This document shows positions 58,319 through 64,000 of a DNA stretch of 64,000 nucleotides, piece after piece (within the stretch, counting starts at the first letter, position 1; the number at the start of each line of letters is the position of its first letter). The notes below the pieces were generated by a model. The model was not told where the DNA came from, made no database searches, and saw nothing but the letters and a program-made list of their open reading frames with translations. This DNA comes from Batillaria attramentaria (taxonomy: Eukaryota; Mollusca; Gastropoda; Batillariidae), in contig JACVVK020000015.1 in assembly GCA_018292915.2 (NCBI GenBank), forward strand, positions 2,184,001 through 2,248,000, read 5' to 3'. The translations under genes and the position numbers were made by a program.

Positions 58319-60731
58319 TGCGTGTGTGTGTGTGCGCACACGTGTAAACACAGTATTGCCATTCATATTGTTTTTCATTGTAATCTGTCTCTGTATTGTA
58401 ATTTTATGTAGCACTGTAACCATGTATCATTGACCTATGTATTGTTGCACACACTGAGATGTTTTGTATTGTAAAAAAAAAAAAAAAAAAAACTCTTATT
58501 TTTTATTTCATTTTTTTTTCAGGTGGTTGGGGGAATGTTCCATCACATTTTCTATGCAGGAGGAAAAAAGTATAACCACTCCTTGACAACTTTGTCAAAT
58601 AATCAACTAGTATCAGTAGCATGCTCCAGCACTAGTGTCTATGTATAATGTTCACACAAGTATGGAAGAAACTACAGGGCACTCGGTTCAGGTGTTACCT
58701 TTTCTCGTATGAAGACTTCCACCAATCCACTTTGCACAACATAGATGCAGTTGTCAGTGTCACCGACATTGAAAAGATATTCACCAGCAGGCACTTTCAC
58801 CGACTCCATATACTTGCACAGCTCAAGGAAAAATGGCTTCTCAAGGTGACCGAAAACCCTGAAAGCAAAAAATATAAATAAAGCTAAGGTACAAAATGGT
58901 TCAAAACACATATGCTATGTGATGGAAATCCAAAATACATGTACATGTAAGACCTAAAAAAGATACAGAAAAAATATTAAAAAAGAAGAAGAAGAACAAA
59001 AACCACCACACACACACAATCACTCAAAATACTCAACTATAACTACCCCTCCATCAGATATCTTGAAAACCTACCGCACACTTCGAAGAAGGTAAAAGAT
59101 CTCAGGAGGAAGTCGGGGATCCATCTCCTCAAAATCCGACCAATCGGCTTCCAGAAACTTGGAGGGTGGAGTCTTTTTCTTCAGCTGTGGTAAGCTTGGG
59201 TCCCTCTTCTGCATAAACCTGGTGGTACACAAGTGAATGCGATGTCAAAATTACGTCTGCTGACCTATGCTCTGTATGAACCAAACTCACAATGAGACTA
59301 GCGATCTGTGAAAACCACAAGTCAGCATATCACACAGCCCAAAAGGGGTTCCTGCAGAGATACTTCAGCAGAGTTTGAGGTGATTTTCTATAATTTCTAA
59401 TGCGGTGGTGAACCCACACAAAAAAACAAAAAAAACAAACCCATTCATCTGAACATTTATCAGAACATTACTTAGTGCCACACAAATGGGGAAATACCTG
59501 AAATGGTGTGGTCACTGTGTACCCAATACAGTGAGCAAGGAGTCCAAAAGGGGTTCCTACAGAGATACTTCAGCAGAGTTTGAGCTGATTTCCTACAAAC
59601 TCTAATGCGGTGGTGAACCCGCACAATAAACCCCCATTCATCTGAACATTTATCAGAACATTACTTAGTGCCACACACATGGGGAAATGTCTGAAACGGT
59701 CTGGTCACTGTGTACCCGATAGAGTAAGCAAGGAGTTTTAAAATTGTGGAAGGCTGTTTCTGAGAAAACTGCAGCGACACAAAGCAAAACTGATGACAGG
59801 CAAATCACGGAGGTTACACAGTACAGACTTGGTGTTAAACACATGAGGCAAAATAAAATCAGTTACGCCTGTGAATTGTCTGTGTACACCATCACACACA
59901 ATGCATTCATGTGATACAGATGTACATGTAATACACACAGGGATCGATTTTCTCGCGCGCCCTGCGACTATGTCTCATATTTTGATAAAATGTCGCATAG
60001 AAATTTCGCAAAATGCGTCATATGTCGCACGAACATGACAACGCGAAGCAGAGATGCGCTGTCCGTGTCAGTCATAGAGTCTGTTACACTAATCTAATTT
60101 TAGTAATGAGGCTTACTTATCCCGCTCACCGCGCGCGCTGCCAGGAACTCTCACTCGAAAGATTTGCAAAAAATATTGGCGCGTTATCAGTTTTCTCAGT
60201 TCTGCGATCGAGAGGCCCTTTTCCGTTCATAACCTGAACGTCACTGCACTTAGGAACAGGCTCTCGGCACAGACATGTGACAGAGTGATGCGGGTGAACT
60301 TGATTGTCTCATAGAAAATGAAAATGTCTCATAAAAATGACTGGTCAAGGAGACAATGTCTCATTGGCATTTTTGAGTAAATCCATCCCTGTACACACAT
60401 GGCATACACCATACAGAGATATGAAATTACTACGGAACTTCGAATTATTACACACAGCCAATTAGCAGAAAACTTAAAAAGTGAAATACAGGCTATGACA
60501 GAACTCAAGACCAAGCCAATTAACTTTTCACTGATAGCTGAATAAGTAATATCAATAGAAGAAATCTGTGTAACAAGCATGTGTGCAGAGAGAGAGAGAG
60601 AAAGAGAAAGAGAGAGAGACAGAGACAGAGACAGACAGAGACAGAGAGACAGACAGAGCGAGCTTGATCTTTCTATGAAGAAGTGATCTGACAGAACCAT
60701 GCCAATTTTCAGCCATTGTGCGATTGTGTGC

Positions 60732-60823
<92 letters not shown>

Positions 60824-62559
60824 CAAAGACTGAAAGAGAGACACAGACAGACAGAGACTCTTTGTTTTTGCAATGTACTGAAGTCTCTGTCATCTAGTCT
60901 GGAAGGGACACAACATGTGTGAATGCTAGTACAGTCGAACCTGCCAAGGCGGTCACCTGTATAAGCTATGCCACTGTCTAACCTGGTCACCCCAGAGGAT
61001 CCCCTGACATGCTAGCTGTTGACATGCCACCCCGGATAACCCGGTCACCTGTCTAAGGCGGTCAGTTTGGCCCCGTCCCTTGGGTGACCGCCTTACACAG
61101 GTTTGACTGTACCTCATTTGTCAATGTAGATATAAGTACATTACAGTATACGTTTGTCCAGCGTACACCTTACAGCATAAAGCTTCAACTACAGAATATA
61201 CTGGATTAGTACACAGTTCTGCTCTGTGTGTGGACGAAAGGGGGGGGGGGGTGGTGGGGGTCTTTTCTTCTGGTCTCCCAAACAACTCTCATCCGTCCCT
61301 TGCGCTCATCACTGCAAACACCCTCCCCAACCTCCTTCTGCACACATCCCTCCAAGTCATCTCCCATCTCTATCAAACAACTTACATTCCATGACACAAT
61401 ATTGTAAGTACACATATGTATCCAGGATAATGCTGACTCTAAGAGCAGTTAGATTTACAGAGTGACTAGGAAACACCAGTTAGAAAACACAGCAAACAAC
61501 AGAGTAAAAACGAAAGATGCGGTAGTGCTGGTTTCCATTCCAGAGAGCTAAGTTTCTTACAGCTTTTCTGTCTTTTCCTTAAGCATAGGCCAACGAAGGT
61601 CGCTGCACATAATATTTATTCCCAACATTGACAAAGTCTATGCACACAAGAAGTCTTACTGGGACACAACACAGAGTTAAAACACGTCCCTGAAGTTACT
61701 CGTCAAAAACTCATTTAGATACTAAGTGACCAGGCACTTTGGGAGATGCCTGAAGTAATCTGGTCACTACGAACCCGTAAATGTACAAATATAAGAAAAT
61801 TTGGCATGCACAGTTTCCAAGAACGGGTTTAGACATGCAATCAGTAAACTGCATCTAAAATATAACCCAGTCAAAAACACAGGTAAGTCCGACTGAAATT
61901 TGAATTAGAAACACATTAAAAACATGTTTGCAAACAAAACTGAAATGATTTACTTGCATGCACTGATTTGAAATGAACACTACAAGCAGGTAAGTTATAA
62001 CTGGCAAAATGGCAGAATCTAAACCTACATTAAGGCAAACAAGAACAGAATACTGAACAACAAGGGAAGAATATAAACATATAGCACATTTCTCACATGG
62101 AGAATAAATAAAAATATGTTTACACACTTTCTCCATTTGGACAGCATAAGTTTGTGTGCGGACTTTCTCCGGCCGAGTCCTGCAGGCCCAACTCCCATCG
62201 TGTTGCGGGTAAAACTCCGCACCTACGAACAGCAGCAACAAAACACCAATTAATTCAGATCTGGCTCTAGCCTAGAACTGTAAGCTTGCTTGGCCACAAT
62301 AGCTAACTGCATCTACCCATAGATATCTTTAAAACAAGCTTATCATTCTTGGGTGCTTCTCTTTGGGACAGTTTGCCCACCCAAATCAATCTCTTTAAGT
62401 TTAACTTTTTTGTGTCCCAGAACATAAGCTGCTAGCTGTCATTGCTGTATGTCCATCTCACTGTTTTTCATCTATACATGCATCACTAACTTCTACTCAG
62501 TGCTTAGTACCTATATAATATATACCTACCTATAGATGTGTGTGAACAATACGCGCGCG

Positions 62560-62610
<51 letters not shown>

Positions 62611-63501
62611 ATGTGTTTTGCCCTTATTTTTTTCTTTTCTTTTTTTAACAGTAGGTTTAGTCCATGTGGTATAGCACCGGCAAGTTTTAAAATTGGTATG
62701 AACATGCCTGTAACTTCTACCGTTGTAAAATAAAGGTTCTTGTTCTTGTACCCACACAGACCTAAATTACACTCACAATGACACATCAATGTTGATACTT
62801 GTGTAAGAAAACTGGTAGTGGTTCTAGTCGTATGGCTTTCAATACATAAAGTCAGTTTCTTAGCACTCTTTGTCATCTCATGCATACTTTTCTGAGCATT
62901 TTCCGTCCATAGAAAATGACTTTGTCTCGCTTCCTGAAGCGATATTTGCGCTCGGAAGCCTCGCTCTGGCTTGGAAGTTCTGCAGCAGGAAACAAAAACA
63001 AATGTAAGACTAAGAGCATAGTAAATTACATGCACAAGAACTCAGGGAAATGCAAATATCACAAAAAAGTGTTTATCATGGGTCTTGTTTACCTTTTTCA
63101 GTGACAATATTATTGCTCCGACAGTGACTGTAACTGCATACTTGTGCACTTGTGTCTAAATTTGGTGAAACCACCTCAATATAATTATATGGAATACTTA
63201 TCCCTAGAGTATGATGCCATAATTCAAGTTATAATTGTAACTTGAATCTTTGCATCATATACTCATAGGTACCAATACAGCCAAGAGTAGAGGACAGGGA
63301 ATGTGATGACAGTGCAAATTAACACTGATAAGGAACAGAGGCAGTTTTTCAAGATATGTGCATATTTATATAAAAATAACAATAATTTTATTCTTTAATG
63401 TGTGGTTTAAAAAGTGTACCTTTTGTTTTGTATTTCCATATTCCAAAGAACAAAACAACAGCCACAGTCAGTATGGCAACGCCTGTGGTTATAAGAATGC
63501 T
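31558..63501 (-). CDS. PNPLA6: Patatin-like phospholipase PNPLA6/7 (neuropathy target esterase, Swiss cheese type), 5' exon(s) off window
   Basis: ER-bound lysophospholipase with three cyclic-nucleotide-binding-like domains and a patatin domain. Exons in transcript order: 63420-63501 (transmembrane helix), 62888-62979, 62128-62222, 59075-59218, 58699-58858, 58044-58124, 56840-56901, 56350-56416, 55594-55674, 54420-54546, 53482-53606, 52490-52669, 51192-51269, 50771-50845, 49549-49682, 48598-48903, 48045-48208, 47769-47900, 47103-47166, 46379-46547, 45634-45816, 45261-45379, 44843-44999, 44505-44568, 44199-44321, 43682-43798, 43003-43151, 42379-42531, 41762-41878, 34798-34891, 33189-33469, 31558-32274. 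All phases match. Landmarks: [33 protein letters not shown] (first domain); [20 protein letters not shown] (third); oxyanion loop GGGGAR; nucleophile GTSMG; catalytic Asp in [34 protein letters not shown]. The tail is acidic, then Ser/Gln-rich. Vertebrate PNPLA6 and PNPLA7 both descend from this type, so the symbol is approximate. Confidence 0.96.
33189..33469 (-). other. PNPLA6: Acidic low-complexity tail exon of PNPLA6/7
   Basis: This exon encodes about 94 residues rich in Asp/Glu ([19 protein letters not shown]), reached from exon 34798-34891 (TESEG) by a phase-1 junction. An acidic segment follows the patatin domain in vertebrate PNPLA6 too, but there the tail is much shorter. It ends in phase 0 and joins the Ser/Gln-rich exon 31558-32274. 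Confidence 0.8.
33756..34154. mobile_element. MITE with GGCCCCGTTTACAT termini
   Basis: Both ends read GGCCCCGTTTACATT inward, and the similarity continues less exactly (GCTCTGAGGGC motifs inside). A 3-bp AGT flanks both sides, a possible target duplication of the size used by PIF/Harbinger elements. About 400 bp, no reading frame, in a PNPLA6/7 intron. Confidence 0.75.
36990..37715 (-). repeat. 72-bp minisatellite of four ~18-bp subunits
   Basis: About nine to ten copies of a 72-bp unit, itself four related 18-bp pieces (GGGGCACTGGCTTGTGAT type). On the minus strand one phase reads as a hexapeptide repeat ([24 protein letters not shown]). Poly-G runs of variable length between units shift the frame, so open frames appear in all three phases (up to 243 codons). 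No start, splice or conserved context supports a gene. Confidence 0.9.
37933..38808 (+). CDS. Tyrosine recombinase of a Crypton/DIRS-type element
   Basis: An open frame ending at 38808, with its first ATG at 38023 (about 261 aa) and an open extension back to 37933. It carries the phage-integrase fold signatures: the first catalytic Arg in [14 protein letters not shown] for the HxxR pair, LGRWKSDAF in the His/Trp position, and the nucleophile Tyr in KVYIRS. The sequence resembles recombinases of DIRS/Ngaro and Crypton elements in marine invertebrates. No reverse transcriptase or RNase H is seen beside it, so a Crypton or a 3' fragment of a DIRS element are both possible. It lies antisense within a PNPLA6/7 intron. 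The frame is uninterrupted, so the insertion is probably young. The N-terminal boundary is uncertain. Confidence 0.85.
   Translation: MSACLAWPEGLADDQRISANQNHACQCRVDMRTSLPLSTRFSARRLARIQTFCNNTKGSGQKYLYLNHLFLSMTRKNNKQTDPSESFLVKKTLVAVRKTRLPGAKRLPITDDILHRLLSSLHRAVGSSYQRCMYRSMFLLAFHAFLRVGEITHSVHNLQVNSVRFLGSRVQIMFQSFKHSEGQAETRFINSNSRQPDCPIQALKDYIAVRGNTPGPLYTVHGSAVTRRTFVQVLKDTLTHAGIPSHGFNSHSFRIGAATTYAKNGASDAQIRFLGRWKSDAFKVYIRSPQS
38809..39445 (+). mobile_element. Probable 3' flank of the tyrosine recombinase element
   Basis: The sequence has paired repeats: AGGTGGTGAACCTT and AGGAGGTGAACCTT just after the gene, GATGGTGCCACAAAAC twice (39190s and 39250s), and an inverted pair TGGTCCCGCC / GGCGGGACCA (about 39331 and 39377). 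A polyadenylation signal AATAAA is at about 39437. Such a layout fits the end of a recombinase-bearing element, but exact boundaries are not determined. Confidence 0.45.
40423..40583 (-). mobile_element. tRNA-derived SINE, family B, copy 2
   Basis: The minus strand reads GGGATAGCCGAATGGTAGAG at the tRNA-like head and then the family B body (TTGCCCCATCTTTGATGTCA). It is more diverged than copies 1 and 3. Confidence 0.75.
45905..46124 (-). mobile_element. 3' end of LINE, copy 3 (internally shortened)
   Basis: It has the (ATT)n tail, the TTTGCACTGTATGAGT-type 3' UTR and a (CA)n run, then the last codons of the LINE ORF (CTGTTCCGGCTGGC-like on the minus strand). The similarity stops shortly afterwards, unlike copies 1 and 2. 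Confidence 0.65.
47303..47664 (-). mobile_element. tRNA-derived SINE, family A, copy 3
   Basis: It has the same head-body-tail order as copies 1 and 2 with more substitutions: box B region GGTTCGAGTCCC is partly decayed, the tail GCGCCTATATTAATGCGC next to (ATT)n. It lies in a PNPLA6/7 intron. Confidence 0.8.
49112..49270 (+). mobile_element. tRNA-derived SINE, family B, copy 3
   Basis: The head ACCAGGATAGCCAAATGGTAG is followed by the box B-like TGATCGAATCTC. The body contains GGCCTTTTTCTCGTTGCCCC and GTCTTTGATATCACC, and the element ends in GGAAAAGGATGTTAGAC. It is inserted on the opposite strand to the host gene. Confidence 0.78.
50155..50211 (+). repeat. (GT)n microsatellite
   Basis: Near-pure GT run in a PNPLA6/7 intron. 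Comparable runs are at 504-567, 2971-3050, 6272-6343, 23838-23881, 35977-36016, 51974-52040, 55727-55783, 58262-58335, 60588-60830 (with GA) and 62562-62612. Confidence 0.95.
51342..52199. mobile_element. Non-autonomous hAT-like element, about 860 bp
   Basis: The ends are AGGGCTCCCTAAA and its inverted form (TTTTAGGGAGCCCT). The 7-bp direct repeat GAAACCC occurs immediately outside both ends (51335-51341, 52200-52206). A plus-strand stretch near 51729 begins MPPKK and soon stops, like the N-terminus of hAT transposases, suggesting an internally deleted copy. A (CA)n run lies at about 51974-52040. Confidence 0.75.
52972..53400 (+). mobile_element. tRNA-derived SINE, family C
   Basis: The head closely resembles a tRNA gene: GTAGTGTAGTGGTTAGCAC (box A region) and GGGTTCGAATCCCAGC (box B). 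The body of over 300 bp ends without an obvious tail near 53400. It is the only copy in the window. A true tRNA is ruled out because the 5' and 3' acceptor halves do not pair. Confidence 0.75.
54598..55097 (-). repeat. 36-bp minisatellite
   Basis: About 13 to 14 units of roughly 36 bp (AAATTTGATGGGCACTTCTG, CTGCAGTAAGGAAGGT), with shorter and longer variants. The minus strand stays open, reading like [12 protein letters not shown] repeated. It is intronic in the PNPLA6/7 gene, just downstream of exon 55594-55674 in transcript order. Confidence 0.88.
55911..56088 (+). mobile_element. 178-bp MITE, copy 2
   Basis: Same length and termini as copy 1 (9076-9253), with only a few substitutions by eye, and TA on both sides. 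It lies in a PNPLA6/7 intron. Confidence 0.88.
56527..56612 (-). mobile_element. SINE family B, partial copy
   Basis: Only the 3' half of the family B body is present (GTCTTTGATATCACCCGTAT, GGATGTTAAACCC). The tRNA-like head is missing. A (GGGT)n run adjoins its end. Confidence 0.65.
56948..57333. repeat. Tandem duplication, 193-bp period
   Basis: GTCTTGGCCAAAACTG starts two consecutive units (56948 and 57141) that share most of their length, including ATTTTCAAATTAATCTCTAA and CTTCTGCCTTATTTTC. A third partial unit follows to about 57370. Intronic. Confidence 0.8.
57402..57856. mobile_element. Non-autonomous hAT-like element with TTCAAAGAC repeats
   Basis: The ends are CAGGGTTCGTACAGG and, inverted, CAGTGTTCGTACAGG. 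The subterminal parts on both sides carry many copies of TTCAAAGAC/TTTCAAAGAC, the kind of short repeated motif that transposases bind. No reading frame. The target duplication is not convincing. Confidence 0.75.
59341..59735. repeat. Tandem duplication, 205-bp period
   Basis: AAAAGGGGTTCCTGCAGAGA at 59341 recurs as AAAAGGGGTTCCTACAGAGA at 59546, and the following about 190 bp match well, including ATCTGAACATTTATCAGAAC. A related fragment lies near 61735-61790. Intronic. Confidence 0.82.
59938..60391. mobile_element. Non-autonomous hAT-like element with ATGTCTCAT motifs
   Basis: The ends are CAGGGATCGATTTTCTC and, inverted, CAGGGATGGATTTACTC. TACACAC flanks both sides (7 bp shared). The subterminal regions repeat TGTCTCATA/TGTCGCATA. 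About 450 bp, no reading frame. Confidence 0.75.
60932..61109 (-). mobile_element. 178-bp MITE, copy 3 (inverted)
   Basis: Same element as 9076-9253 and 55911-56088, in reverse orientation and somewhat more diverged. TA flanks both ends. Confidence 0.85.
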
Positions 63502-64000
63502 CTGAAACATAAATAAGTGAAATAAAATAAAATGCATGCAACAGTTGCCATGCATGTGTACCATACTATAAGTATTTTGCAAAACCTTTTGGTTTCCAAG
63601 TCTCAGGGGTCCCCTGGCTCCTTCCTTCCACCCTTCTATAAAAAGCATACAGTAATAATATGCTACAGTACAAATACAAATTTTACATCCAGGAAGCTGT
63701 ATGAATGAAACTGTAACAAAGGCAAATGAACAATTCTTAAATTTTAGAGAGCTAAGTTTAAAACTGGGGACAGGACTGTTTTAATGATGGGACTGATGTG
63801 GTAATGATTGAACTGTCAAGGAAAGAACTATATGTATGTGGTACAAATTCGCAAGCTATGAGTATGACCTGGATTTCAGCCAATGATTATACTGCAAGAT
63901 TAGCAGCTATTTGGGTTGGCCACTTGGGCAAAATGCCAGTGCTGCTAAGTTCATTACAATGGAAAGAAAATTAAACAACAGCACCTCTCTCTCCATCATT

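Noticed and set aside
60329..60893. Ser-Leu-rich and His-Thr-rich open frames
   Set aside because: Translation of the GA and GT tracts at 60588-60830.

Overview
This 64 kb window is animal nuclear DNA. Every gene I can confirm is split by GT-AG introns. Intergenic and intronic DNA is full of (GT)n/(CA)n, poly-G and (ATT)n runs, tRNA-derived SINEs, MITEs and minisatellites. The gene set (LRRIQ3, OGG1, CFAP157, PIGC and one PNPLA6/7-type gene) and the repeat style suggest a lophotrochozoan, most likely a gastropod mollusc; the taxon is inference only.

Layout, left to right. (1) Positions 924-2761, minus strand: N-terminal half of LRRIQ3, running off the left edge. (2) 3432-7660, plus: complete OGG1 in seven coding exons, head-to-head with LRRIQ3. 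(3) 10386-18894, minus: complete CFAP157 in ten coding exons, converging on OGG1. Its eighth coding intron carries about 31 copies of a 70-bp unit that includes the exon 9 splice acceptor. (4) 19276-26468, plus: complete PIGC in seven coding exons, head-to-head with CFAP157 (381 bp between start codons). (5) About 29.9-63.5 kb, minus: a neuropathy-target-esterase / Swiss-cheese type phospholipase (PNPLA6/7), more than 30 exons. It starts in the window with the transmembrane exon (first exon or exons lie off the right edge) and ends in a long acidic, repetitive tail. All exon phases I worked out are mutually consistent.

The genes do not form a pathway. OGG1 is nuclear or mitochondrial base-excision repair; PIGC is ER GPI-anchor synthesis; PNPLA6/7 is an ER lysophospholipase; LRRIQ3 and CFAP157 are cilium/flagellum associated. 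Two cilium-type genes each share a short divergent intergenic region with a housekeeping gene.

The mobile fraction is rich: three copies of one 178-bp TA-flanked MITE, four hAT-like non-autonomous elements, several other inverted-repeat elements, at least three tRNA-SINE families, three 3' ends of one LINE family, and a tyrosine recombinase gene with intact catalytic residues inside a PNPLA intron. Four minisatellites (70, 72, 41 and 36 bp units) and an 81-bp coding repeat complete the picture. I see no rRNA, ordinary tRNA gene or CRISPR array.
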